This document shows positions 14,851-23,253 of a DNA stretch of 64,000 nucleotides, piece by piece. A model generated the notes under the pieces. That model saw nothing but the letters and a program-made list of their open reading frames with translations, was not told the origin of the DNA and made no database searches. Each line of letters begins with the position of its first letter. Positions within the stretch are counted from its first letter, which is position 1. The position numbers and the translations under genes were made by a program. The stretch is taken from contig NZ_CP114413.1 of assembly GCF_027270315.1 (NCBI RefSeq), positions 7,564,001-7,628,000 of the forward strand, in the 5' to 3' direction. The stretch comes from Streptomyces cinnabarinus (lineage in GTDB: Bacteria; Actinomycetota; Actinomycetes; Streptomycetales; Streptomycetaceae).

Positions 14851-15984
14851 ATGGCAAAGACGCCGTTGCACGGCCCGCTCACCGGCGTACGCGTGGTGGA
14901 ACTGGCCGGGATCGGGCCGGGCCCGTTCGCCGCGATGCTCCTCGCCGACCTCGGCGCCGATGTCGTCCGGGTGGACCGGCCCGGCGGCCCCGGGCTCGCG
15001 ATCGATCCCGCGTACGACGTCACCAACCGCAACAAGCGCTCGGTGATCGTCGACCTCAAGGCGCCCGACGGCGCCGCGCACGTCCTCGACCTCGCCGCCC
15101 GCGCCGACATCCTGATCGAGGGCTACCGCCCCGGCGTCGCCGAACGCCTCGGCGTCGGCCCCGAGGACTGCCAGGCCCGTAACCCCCGGCTCGTCTACGG
15201 CCGGATGACCGGCTGGGGCCAGGACGGACCGCTCGCCCAGCGCGCCGGCCATGACATCGGCTACATCGCGCTCACCGGCACCCTCGGCATGATCGGCACC
15301 CCCGGCGAGCCCCCGCCCGCCCCCGCCAACCTCCTCGGCGACTACGCGGGCGGCTCCCTCTACCTCGTCGTCGGTGTCCTCGCCGCCCTGCACCACGCCC
15401 GCGCCACCGGCACCGGCCAGGTCGTGGACGCCGCCATCGTGGACGGCACCACCCATCTCGCCGCGATGATCCACGGCATGCTCGCCGCCGGAGGCTGGCA
15501 GGACCACCGCGCCGCCAACCTCCTGGACGGCGGCTGCCCCTACTACGGCACCTACGAGACGGCGGACGGCAAGTACATGGCCGTCGGCGCCCTGGAGCCG
15601 CAGTTCTACGACACCTTCCTCGACCTGCTCGGCCTCGACGGCTATGCCGACGCGCGCAAGGACTGGGCCCGCTGGGGCGAGCTGCGCGAGGCCGTCACCG
15701 CCCGTTTCAAGTCCCGTACCCGACAGGAGTGGACGGCCGTCTTCGAGGGTTCCGACGCCTGCGTGGCCCCCGTCCTCACCCTCCGCGAGGCCCCGGACCA
15801 CCCGCACCTGGCCGCCCGTGGCACCTTCACCGACCACGGCGGCATCACCCAGCCCGCCCCGGCGCCCCGCTTCTCCGCCACCCCCACCGCCGTCCGCTCC
15901 GGGCCCGCGCGGCCGGGCGCCGACACCGCGGACGTGGCACGCGACTGGGACGCACCCGACCTGATGAAGGGCCACGAGTCATGA
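14851..15984 (+). CDS. CaiB/BaiF family CoA-transferase (alpha-methylacyl-CoA racemase-like)
   Basis: 377 aa, type III CoA-transferase fold. The N-terminus, LTGVRVVELAGIGPGPFAAM, binds CoA. GADVVRVDRP, NRNKRSVIVDLK and GHDIGYIALTG (with the catalytic Asp) are family landmarks. The sequence is closest in style to alpha-methylacyl-CoA racemases, which epimerise 2-methyl-branched acyl-CoAs before beta-oxidation; a formyl- or succinyl-CoA transferase is possible. It is first in a four-gene operon, and its stop overlaps the dehydrogenase start (ATGA). A racemase role fits branched-chain fatty acid breakdown by the genes that follow. Confidence 0.88.
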   Translation: MAKTPLHGPLTGVRVVELAGIGPGPFAAMLLADLGADVVRVDRPGGPGLAIDPAYDVTNRNKRSVIVDLKAPDGAAHVLDLAARADILIEGYRPGVAERLGVGPEDCQARNPRLVYGRMTGWGQDGPLAQRAGHDIGYIALTGTLGMIGTPGEPPPAPANLLGDYAGGSLYLVVGVLAALHHARATGTGQVVDAAIVDGTTHLAAMIHGMLAAGGWQDHRAANLLDGGCPYYGTYETADGKYMAVGALEPQFYDTFLDLLGLDGYADARKDWARWGELREAVTARFKSRTRQEWTAVFEGSDACVAPVLTLREAPDHPHLAARGTFTDHGGITQPAPAPRFSATPTAVRSGPARPGADTADVARDWDAPDLMKGHES

Positions 15985-17123
15985 AGCGGCGGATCTACTC
16001 CGACGAGCACGAAGCGTTCCGCGAGACGGTGCGCAGCTTCCTCGCCAAGGAGGTGCTGCCGCACTACGAGCAGTGGGAGAAGGACGGCATCGCCTCCCGC
16101 GACGCCTGGCGCGCGGCGGGCAAGCAGGGCCTGCTCGGCATGGCCGTGCCCGAGGAGTACGGAGGCGGCGGCACCGACGATTTCCGCTACAGCGCCGTCA
16201 TGGCCGAGGAGTTCACCCGCGCGGGGACGCCCGGGCTCGCCCTCGGCCTGCACAACGACATCATCGGCCCGTACCTCACCTCCCTCGCCACCGAGGAGCA
16301 GAAGCGCCGCTGGCTGCCAGGCTTCTGCGACGGCTCGCTGATCACGGCCATCGCCATGACCGAGCCGGGCGCGGGCTCCGACCTCCAGGGCATCACCACC
16401 CGGGCCGAGGACCGCGGCGACCACTGGCTGCTGAACGGCTCCAAGACGTTCATCTCCAACGGCATCCTCGCCGACCTGGTCATCGTCGTCGCCAGGACCA
16501 CCCCCGAGGGCGGGGCGCACGGCCTGTCGCTGCTAGTCGTCGAGCGGGGCGCGGAGGGCTTCGAGCGCGGCCGCAACCTCGACAAGATCGGCCAGAAGGC
16601 GCAGGACACGGCCGAGTTGTTCTTCCACGACGTCCGGGTCCCGAAGGAGAACCTCCTCGGCGAGCTGAACGGCGCCTTCGTCCACCTGATGACGAACCTC
16701 GCCCAGGAGCGCCTGAGCATCGCGGTCGCCGCCATCGCGGGCGCCGAGCACCTGCTGGAGCTGACGACCACCTACGTCAAGGAGCGCGAGGCGTTCGGCC
16801 GGCCGCTCGCCACCAAGCAGCACATCCGGTTCGAAATAGCGGAGATGGCCACCGAGTGCGCGGTGACCCGCACGTTCCTGGACCGCTGTGTCGAGGAGCA
16901 CTCCGGCGGCGGACTCGACGCCGTGCACGCCTCCATGGCCAAGTGGTGGGCGACCGAGCTCCAGAAGCGCGTCGCCGACCGCTGTCTGCAACTGCACGGC
17001 GGATACGGCTACATGAGCGAATATCCCGTCGCGAAGGCGTTCACCGACGGACGTATCCAGACCATCTACGGCGGGACGACCGAGATCATGAAGGAGATCA
17101 TCGGCCGTTCCCTGCTGGGCTGA
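15981..17123 (+). CDS. Acyl-CoA dehydrogenase
   Basis: 380 aa, normal length for the family. It has the N-terminal helical domain (AFRETVRSFLAKEVLPHYE), the FAD/substrate beta domain with AIAMTEPGAGSD, and the C-terminal helical bundle with YVKEREAFGRPL and QLHGGYGYMSEYPV. The catalytic Glu is in YGGTTEIMKEIIGR near the C-terminus, as in short/medium-chain enzymes. It introduces the alpha,beta double bond in acyl-CoA, passing electrons to ETF. The start ATG overlaps the CaiB stop by 4 bp, showing translational coupling. The next gene starts 21 bp later. Confidence 0.93.
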   Translation: MKRRIYSDEHEAFRETVRSFLAKEVLPHYEQWEKDGIASRDAWRAAGKQGLLGMAVPEEYGGGGTDDFRYSAVMAEEFTRAGTPGLALGLHNDIIGPYLTSLATEEQKRRWLPGFCDGSLITAIAMTEPGAGSDLQGITTRAEDRGDHWLLNGSKTFISNGILADLVIVVARTTPEGGAHGLSLLVVERGAEGFERGRNLDKIGQKAQDTAELFFHDVRVPKENLLGELNGAFVHLMTNLAQERLSIAVAAIAGAEHLLELTTTYVKEREAFGRPLATKQHIRFEIAEMATECAVTRTFLDRCVEEHSGGGLDAVHASMAKWWATELQKRVADRCLQLHGGYGYMSEYPVAKAFTDGRIQTIYGGTTEIMKEIIGRSLLG

Positions 17124-17144
17124 CCCTCACCGAAAGGCTTCCCT

Positions 17145-18359
17145 GTGAGCACCGAAGCGTACGTGTACGACGCGATCCGCACCCCGCGCGGCCGCGGCAA
17201 GGCGAACGGCGCCCTGCACGGCACCAAGCCCATCGACCTGGTCGTCGGGCTCATCCACGAGATCCAGGCCCGCCAGCCCGGCCTCGACCCCGCCGCGATC
17301 GACGACATCGTCCTCGGCGTCGTCGGCCCGGTCGGCGACCAGGGCTCGGTCATCGCCCGGATCGCCGCCATCGCCGCCGGACTTCCGGACACCGTGGCCG
17401 GCGTACAGGAGAACCGCTTCTGTGCCTCGGGCCTGGAGGCCGTCAACCTGGCCGCGATGAAGGTCCGTTCGGGCTGGGAGGACCTCGTCCTCGCGGGCGG
17501 TGTGGAGTCCATGTCCCGGGTGCCGATGGCCTCCGACGGCGGCGCCTGGTTCAACGACCCGATGACCAACCTCGACGTCAACTTCGTGCCGCAGGGCATC
17601 GGTGCCGACCTGATCGCCACCATCGAGGGGTTCTCCCGGAGCGACGTCGACGAGTACGCGGCGCTCTCCCAGGAGCGGGCGGCCACGGCCTGGAAGGAGG
17701 GCCGCTTCGAGAAGTCGGTCGTCCCGGTCAAGGACCGCAGCGGCCTGGTCGTCCTCGACCACGACGAGCACCTGCGGCCCGGCACCACCGCCGACTCCCT
17801 CGGCAGGCTGAAGCCGTCCTTCGCCGACATCGGCGAGCTCGGCGGCTTCGACGCGGTGGCGCTCCAGAAGTACCACTGGGTCGAGAAGATCGACCACGTC
17901 CATCACGCGGGCAACTCCTCCGGCATCGTCGACGGCGCGTCGCTGGTGGCGATCGGTTCGCGCGAGGTGGGCGAGCGCTACGGCCTCACCCCGCGCGCGC
18001 GGATCGTCTCCGCGGCGGTCTCCGGCTCCGAGCCGACCATCATGCTCACCGGCCCCGCGCCCGCGACCCGCAAGGCCCTCGCCAAGGCCGGCCTGACCAT
18101 CGACGACATCGACCTGGTCGAGATCAACGAGGCGTTCGCGGCGGTCGTCCTGCGCTTCGTGAAGGACATGGGCCTGTCCCTGGACAAGGTCAACGTCAAC
18201 GGCGGCGCCATCGCCCTGGGCCACCCGCTCGGCGCCACCGGCGCCATGATCCTGGGCACCCTCGTCGACGAACTGGAGCGCCAGGACAAGCGCTACGGCC
18301 TCGCCACCCTCTGCGTCGGCGGCGGCATGGGCATCGCCACCATCGTCGAGCGCATCTGA
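17145..18359 (+). CDS. fadA: Acetyl-CoA C-acyltransferase (thiolase)
   Basis: 404 aa from a GTG with an AAGG site. The nucleophilic Cys is in ENRFCASGLEAV (near residue 93), the His in ALGHPLGATGA, and the second active-site Cys in TLCVGGGMGIA near the C-terminus. The VEINEAFA motif is intact. It cleaves 3-ketoacyl-CoA with CoA, the last step of the beta-oxidation spiral, and should form the trifunctional partner of the FadB-like protein encoded 41 bp downstream. A biosynthetic acetoacetyl-CoA thiolase is less likely given the neighbours. Confidence 0.92.
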   Translation: MSTEAYVYDAIRTPRGRGKANGALHGTKPIDLVVGLIHEIQARQPGLDPAAIDDIVLGVVGPVGDQGSVIARIAAIAAGLPDTVAGVQENRFCASGLEAVNLAAMKVRSGWEDLVLAGGVESMSRVPMASDGGAWFNDPMTNLDVNFVPQGIGADLIATIEGFSRSDVDEYAALSQERAATAWKEGRFEKSVVPVKDRSGLVVLDHDEHLRPGTTADSLGRLKPSFADIGELGGFDAVALQKYHWVEKIDHVHHAGNSSGIVDGASLVAIGSREVGERYGLTPRARIVSAAVSGSEPTIMLTGPAPATRKALAKAGLTIDDIDLVEINEAFAAVVLRFVKDMGLSLDKVNVNGGAIALGHPLGATGAMILGTLVDELERQDKRYGLATLCVGGGMGIATIVERI

Positions 18360-18400
18360 ACACCCCAGCGGCCACAAGAGACTTCTACGGAGATTCCCTC

Positions 18401-20566
18401 ATGACCACGACCATCCGCTGGGAACAGGACCGCACCGGCGTCGTCACCCTCGTCATCGACGACCCCAGCCAGTCCGCCAACACCATGAACCAGGCCTTCC
18501 GCGACTCCCTCGCGCAGGTCACCGACCGCCTGGAGGCGGAGAAGGACACCATCCGCGGTGTCATCATCACCTCCGCCAAGAAGACCTTCTTCGCCGGCGG
18601 CGACCTGCGCGACCTGATCCGGGTCACCCCGGAGACGGCCCAGGAGCTCTTCGACGGCGGCATGGCCATCAAGCGCAACCTGCGCCGCATCGAGACGCTC
18701 GGCAAGCCGGTCGTCGCCGCCCTCAACGGCGCGGCCCTCGGCGGCGGTTACGAGATCGCCCTCGCCTGCCACCACCGCGTCGCCCTCGACGCCCCCGGCT
18801 CCAAGATCGGCTGCCCCGAGGTCACCCTCGGCCTGCTCCCGGGGGGCGGCGGCGTGGTCCGTACGGTCCGGATGCTGGGCATCGCGGACGCGCTGCTGAA
18901 GGTGTTGCTGCAGGGCACGCAGTACAACCCGCAGCGCGCCCTCGACAACGGCCTGGTCGACGAAGTGGTCACCACCCAGGAGGAGATGCTGGCCAAGGCG
19001 CGCGCCTTCATCGAGGCCAACCCCGAGTCGCTCCAGCCCTGGGACAAGCCCGGCTACCGCATCCCCGGCGGCACCCCCGCCAACCCCAAGTTCGCGGCGA
19101 ACCTCCCCGCGTTCCCCGCCAACCTGAAGAAGCAGACGAACGGCGCCCCCTACCCCGCCCCGCGCAACATCCTCGCGGCGGCGGTCGAGGGATCCCAGGT
19201 CGACTTCGAGACGGCGCAGATCATCGAGGCGCGCTACTTCGTCGAACTGGCCGCGGGCCAGACCTCGAAGAACATGATCCAGGCGTTCTTCTTCGACCTC
19301 CAGGCCGTCAACTCCGGCGCCAACCGGCCCAAGGGCATCGAGTCCCGCCAGGTCCGCAAGGTCGCCGTCCTCGGCGCCGGGATGATGGGCGCGGGCATCG
19401 CCTACTCGTGCGCCCGAGCGGGCATCGAGGTCGTCCTCAAGGACGTCACCGACGAGGCGGCGGCCAAGGGCAAGGCGTACTCCGAGAAGCTCTGCGCGAA
19501 GGCGGTCGCCCGGGGCCGTACGACCCAGGAGAAGGCCGACGCCCTCCTGGCCCGCATCACCCCGACCGCCGATCCGCAGGGCGTGGCGGGCTGCGACGCG
19601 GTGATCGAGGCGGTGTTCGAGAACCCGGAGCTGAAGCACAAGGTCTTCCAGGAGATCCAGCACATCGTCGAGCCGGACGCGCTGCTGTGCTCCAACACCT
19701 CCACCCTCCCCATCACGGCCCTGGCCGAAGGGGTGGACCGCCAGTCGGACTTCATCGGCCTGCACTTCTTCTCGCCGGTCGACAAGATGCCGCTGGTGGA
19801 GATCATCAAGGGCGAGCGCACGGGTGACGAGGCCCTGGCCCGGGCCTTCGACCTGGTCCGCCAGATCAAGAAGACCCCGATCGTCGTCAACGACTCCCGA
19901 GGCTTCTTCACCTCCCGTGTGATCGGCCACTTCATCAACGAGGGCGTGGCGATGGTCGGCGAGGGCGTGGAACCGGCCTCGGTGGAACAGGCGGCGGCGC
20001 AGGCGGGTTACCCGGCGAAGGTCCTGTCCCTGATGGACGAGCTGACGCTGACGCTGCCCCGCAAGATCCGCAACGAGTCGAAGCGGGCCGTGGAGGAGTC
20101 GGGCGGCACCTGGGCCACGCACCCGGCGGAGTCCGTCATCGACCGCATGGTCGACGAGTTCGACCGCCCCGGCCGCAGCGGTGGCGCGGGCTTCTACGAC
20201 TACGACGACGCCGGCAAGCGAGCGGGCCTCTGGCCGGGCCTGCGCGAGCACTTCACCCGCTCGGACGCGGAGATCCCCTTCAAGGACATGCAGGAACGCA
20301 TGCTCTTCTCGGAGGCTCTGGACACCGTCCGCCTCCTGGAGGAAGGCGTCCTCACCTCGGTGGCCGACGCCAACATCGGCTCCATCTTCGGCATCGGCTT
20401 CCCCGGCTGGACCGGCGGAGTCCTCCAGTACATCAACGGCTACGAGGGCGGCCTCCCCGGCTTCGTGACCCGGGCGAACGAACTGGCGGAAAAGTACGGC
20501 GCCCGCTTCACGCCGCCGACCCTGCTGGTGGAGAAGGCGAAGAAGGGGGAGCCCTTCAGGGACTAA
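18401..20566 (+). CDS. fadB: Bifunctional enoyl-CoA hydratase / 3-hydroxyacyl-CoA dehydrogenase
   Basis: 721 aa, the FadB/FadJ architecture. Residues 1 to about 190 are a crotonase domain with FAGGDLRDL and NGAALGGGYEIALACH (oxyanion hole) and the acidic GCPEVTLGLLPGGGG segment. From about residue 322 there is an NAD-binding 3-hydroxyacyl-CoA dehydrogenase domain (VAVLGAGMMGAGIAYS), then LHFFSPVDKMPLVEII with the catalytic His, and a C-terminal dimerisation domain. It hydrates enoyl-CoA and oxidises the resulting 3-hydroxyacyl-CoA. It is the last gene of the operon, with a GC-rich hairpin and repeat element after the stop. GGAG lies 8 nt before the ATG. Confidence 0.94.
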   Translation: MTTTIRWEQDRTGVVTLVIDDPSQSANTMNQAFRDSLAQVTDRLEAEKDTIRGVIITSAKKTFFAGGDLRDLIRVTPETAQELFDGGMAIKRNLRRIETLGKPVVAALNGAALGGGYEIALACHHRVALDAPGSKIGCPEVTLGLLPGGGGVVRTVRMLGIADALLKVLLQGTQYNPQRALDNGLVDEVVTTQEEMLAKARAFIEANPESLQPWDKPGYRIPGGTPANPKFAANLPAFPANLKKQTNGAPYPAPRNILAAAVEGSQVDFETAQIIEARYFVELAAGQTSKNMIQAFFFDLQAVNSGANRPKGIESRQVRKVAVLGAGMMGAGIAYSCARAGIEVVLKDVTDEAAAKGKAYSEKLCAKAVARGRTTQEKADALLARITPTADPQGVAGCDAVIEAVFENPELKHKVFQEIQHIVEPDALLCSNTSTLPITALAEGVDRQSDFIGLHFFSPVDKMPLVEIIKGERTGDEALARAFDLVRQIKKTPIVVNDSRGFFTSRVIGHFINEGVAMVGEGVEPASVEQAAAQAGYPAKVLSLMDELTLTLPRKIRNESKRAVEESGGTWATHPAESVIDRMVDEFDRPGRSGGAGFYDYDDAGKRAGLWPGLREHFTRSDAEIPFKDMQERMLFSEALDTVRLLEEGVLTSVADANIGSIFGIGFPGWTGGVLQYINGYEGGLPGFVTRANELAEKYGARFTPPTLLVEKAKKGEPFRD

Positions 20567-20587
20567 GGGAGTAGTTAGGGGCCTCTT

Positions 20588-20690
20588 AACGCCGGGCGGG
20601 CACTTTCAGCCCGTCCGGCGTTTGAGGTCGAGGCCCCTTCAGGGCCGTTGGGGGTCCAGGGGGCGGAGCCCCCGGGTGGGGCGAGAAACC
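20588..20690. repeat. Streptomyces intergenic repeat with terminator hairpin
   Basis: CGCCGGGCGGGC and GCCCGTCCGGCG form a strong hairpin at about 20589-20618, followed by a run with GGGGGTCCAGGGGGCGGAGC and a second CCCC/GGGG dyad. I recognise this arrangement (hairpin, TTTGAGG, short GC-rich inverted repeats) as a sequence found in many Streptomyces intergenic regions. The first hairpin likely terminates the beta-oxidation operon. Confidence 0.65.
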
Positions 20691-20792
20691 CTCGTACCGC
20701 TGAGCGACACGCCCCGCTTGCCCCCACCCCACCCCCCTCGCAGGCTGACCGGCGAACCCCGCACAACCCGGTCCCGCCGCAGAGGAGTCCCC

Positions 20793-22421
20793 ATGGGAAC
20801 CAGCCCCGCCCGCGCCCTGCTGGACATCCTCCGAAGCGAGGGCGTGGACCGGGTCTTCGGCAACCCGGGCACCACCGAACTACCCTTCCTGGCAGCCCTG
20901 TCGGCCGCAGAAGACCCACCCGAGTACATCCTCGGCATCCACGAGGGCGCCGTGGTCTCGATGGCGGACGGCTACGCCCGAGCCACCGCCCGCCCCGCCT
21001 TCGTCAGCCTCCACATCGCCGCGGGCCTGGCCAACGGCCTCATCGGCCTCCTCAACGCCCGCCGCTCCCGCACCCCCCTCGTGGTCATGGCAGGCCAGCA
21101 GGACCGCAGACACCTCCAGCAGGACCCCATGCTCTCCGCCGACCTCATCACCCTCGCGCACCCCGCGGTGAAGGCGGCGTACGACATCCAGCACGCCCCC
21201 GACCTGCCCCTGGCCCTCCGCCGAGCCTTCGCCCTCTCCGTACGACCCCCCGCGGGCCCCGTGCTCCTCTCCGTCCCCATGGACCTGCTCGCGGAGGACA
21301 CCGAGGTGGACGTCCCGCCCCGCACCCCGACACCCTCACAGGGCCCCGCCCCCGGCCTCGACCGCGCCGCCCACCTCCTGGCCGCCGCCACCCGCCCGGT
21401 CATCGTCGCCGGCGACGGAGTCGGCCGCGAGGGCGCCCTGCCCGCCCTCGTCCGCGTCGCCGAGGCATGCGGCGCCCCCGTGCACCACCAGCCGATGGCC
21501 GACTGCCTGAACTTCCCCACCACACACCCCCTGTACGCCGGAATGCTCCCCCCACGCCACGACGCCATCCGCGAGACCCTCACCCCGTACGACACCGTCC
21601 TGATCACGGGCGCACACGCCTTCACCCCTCACCACTACACCCCGGGCCCCCCGCTCCCACCCGGCCTCACGGTCGTCCAACTCGACTCCGACCCGGACGA
21701 GATCGGCCGCAACTTCCCCGCCGACACCGGACTCGTGGGCGCCCTCGGACCCTCCCTGGACCTCCTCGCCGGCCTCCTGGGCGACCGCGTCCCCGAGCAC
21801 ACCGCCAAACGCCGCGTCCTGCGTGCGAGCGACCGCCACACCGCCGACCGGGAGCACACCGAGTCCACGGCCCGCGCCGCCCGTTCGACGGCCCCGCTCG
21901 CTCCCTGGGCCGCCGCCCACGCCGTGGCCCGGGGACTGCCCCCGGACGCCGTGGTCGTCGAAGAGGCCATCACCGTGGGCCTGTTGCTGCGGTGCCTGGT
22001 CCGCCTGGACCGCCCCGGCAGCTACACCCACACCGTCGGCGGCGGCCTCGGCTGGGGCGTCGGCGCCGCCGTGGGACGCCGGCTCGCGGAGCCGGAGCGG
22101 CCCGTGGTCGCCGTACTCGGCGACGGCAGCGCCCTGTTCGGCCTCCAGGGCCTGTGGAGCGCCGCCCGACTGTCGGCCCCCGTACTGTTCGTGGTCCTGG
22201 GCAACGGCGCCTACCGCACCCTCCAGGACACCTACACCGCGATGGGCGGCCACGGCAGGTGTCCCGGCACGGACCTGGGGCCCCTGGACTTCACCCGGGC
22301 GGCCGACTTCTTCGGGGTCGACGCGGTACGCGCCACCAGTGCCGACCACTTGCATGAACTGGTTGCGCTGGCAGGCGAGTTGAGAGGCCCGCTCCTGGTC
22401 GACGTACCGCTGCGAGGCTAG
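20793..22421 (+). CDS. mdlC: Thiamine diphosphate-dependent decarboxylase, benzoylformate decarboxylase-like
   Basis: 542 aa from the ATG at 20793 (AGAGGAG site). ThDP enzyme layout: an N-terminal PYR domain with FGNPGTTELPFL and the cofactor-activating Glu in GIHEGAVVSMADGYARA, a central domain, and a C-terminal PP domain with VAVLGDGSALFGLQGLW...LGNGAYRTL (GDG...N ThDP/Mg motif). The PGTTEL start and overall length fit benzoylformate decarboxylase, which converts phenylglyoxylate to benzaldehyde. Other aromatic 2-oxoacids or acetolactate-like chemistry are alternatives. An IclR regulator follows 56 bp downstream, as is common for aromatic catabolism. Confidence 0.82.
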   Translation: MGTSPARALLDILRSEGVDRVFGNPGTTELPFLAALSAAEDPPEYILGIHEGAVVSMADGYARATARPAFVSLHIAAGLANGLIGLLNARRSRTPLVVMAGQQDRRHLQQDPMLSADLITLAHPAVKAAYDIQHAPDLPLALRRAFALSVRPPAGPVLLSVPMDLLAEDTEVDVPPRTPTPSQGPAPGLDRAAHLLAAATRPVIVAGDGVGREGALPALVRVAEACGAPVHHQPMADCLNFPTTHPLYAGMLPPRHDAIRETLTPYDTVLITGAHAFTPHHYTPGPPLPPGLTVVQLDSDPDEIGRNFPADTGLVGALGPSLDLLAGLLGDRVPEHTAKRRVLRASDRHTADREHTESTARAARSTAPLAPWAAAHAVARGLPPDAVVVEEAITVGLLLRCLVRLDRPGSYTHTVGGGLGWGVGAAVGRRLAEPERPVVAVLGDGSALFGLQGLWSAARLSAPVLFVVLGNGAYRTLQDTYTAMGGHGRCPGTDLGPLDFTRAADFFGVDAVRATSADHLHELVALAGELRGPLLVDVPLRG

Positions 22422-22430
22422 CGATTCACA

Positions 22431-22449
22431 GTGACGCGCATCTTGTCAC
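22431..22449 (+). promoter_or_regulatory. Inverted repeat upstream of the IclR gene
   Basis: GTGAC (22431-22435) and GTCAC (22445-22449) are separated by 9 bp. They lie 29 bp before the IclR start and may be an autoregulatory operator. The arms are short, so chance occurrence is possible. Confidence 0.3.
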
Positions 22450-22477
22450 CCCGGCCGCCGGGTCCGACCATCGGTCC

Positions 22478-23233
22478 ATGACGGACCGTCCGCCGCCCAA
22501 GTCGGTGCTGGCGCGCGGGGCGGCGTTGCTGCGCGCCTGCGGGGACGCCGGGGCTCCGCTCGCCCTCGCCGAGCTGGCCCTGCGCACCGGGCTGCCCAAA
22601 CCCACCGTCCACCGGCTGCTCGGCGAGCTGGTCCGGCTCGGTCTGGTCGAGCGGACCGGGGAGGGCACCTACCGCATCGGGCTCGGCCTGTTCGTGCTCG
22701 GCGTGTCCGCGCCGTCCGTGTGCGAACTGCGGGACGCCGCCCTGCCCTACCTCGGCGATCTGCACGAGGCCACCCATGAGAACGTGCACCTCGCCGTCCC
22801 GGACGGCACCGACACCCTCTTCCTGGAGAAGGTCACCGGCCGCCGCGCCACCCCGATCGTCTCCCGCACCGGAGGCCGGCTGCCCGCCCACTGCACCGCC
22901 ACCGGCAAGGTCTTCCTCGCCCTGGATCCGGGACCGCGGGACCCGAGGCCCCCGCGCGGCGCGCTGCCCCGGCTGACCCCGCGCACCCTCGTGCTGCCCG
23001 GCCAGCTGGCCCGGGACCTCGCCCTGACCCGGGCCCGCGGCTACGGCGTCAACCTGGAGGAGGCCGAGATCGGCGTGTCCGCCGTCGCCGCCCCCGTCTA
23101 CGCCCACGGCCGGGACTCCCGGCCGGTCGGCGCGATCTCGGTCACCGGCGGCACCCGGCGCCTGGACGTCGAGCGGCTCGGGGCGAGGGTCTGCGCGGCG
23201 GCACGGGCGCTGACCCGCGCCCTGTCGACGTGA
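22478..23233 (+). CDS. IclR family transcriptional regulator
   Basis: 251 aa. The winged HTH occupies roughly residues 8-70 (LALAELALRTGLPKPTVHRL is the helix-turn-helix; ERTGEGTYRIG the wing). The remaining 180 residues are the IclR effector domain (HEATHENVHLAVPDG; LPAHCTATGKVFLA; EEAEIGVSAVAAPV). Such regulators respond to small aromatic or carboxylic metabolites and often control adjacent catabolic genes. The likely targets are the decarboxylase upstream (same strand) and possibly the sugar importer that converges from the right. The start ATG has no strong Shine-Dalgarno. Confidence 0.9.
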   Translation: MTDRPPPKSVLARGAALLRACGDAGAPLALAELALRTGLPKPTVHRLLGELVRLGLVERTGEGTYRIGLGLFVLGVSAPSVCELRDAALPYLGDLHEATHENVHLAVPDGTDTLFLEKVTGRRATPIVSRTGGRLPAHCTATGKVFLALDPGPRDPRPPRGALPRLTPRTLVLPGQLARDLALTRARGYGVNLEEAEIGVSAVAAPVYAHGRDSRPVGAISVTGGTRRLDVERLGARVCAAARALTRALST

Positions 23234-23253
23234 CCGCCCGTACCCCCGCCTCC

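Noticed and set aside
16073..20566. 1497-codon open frame across the beta-oxidation operon
   Set aside because: The first 770 codons are out of frame with the dehydrogenase and thiolase; only the end, from 18401, is real (FadB-like).
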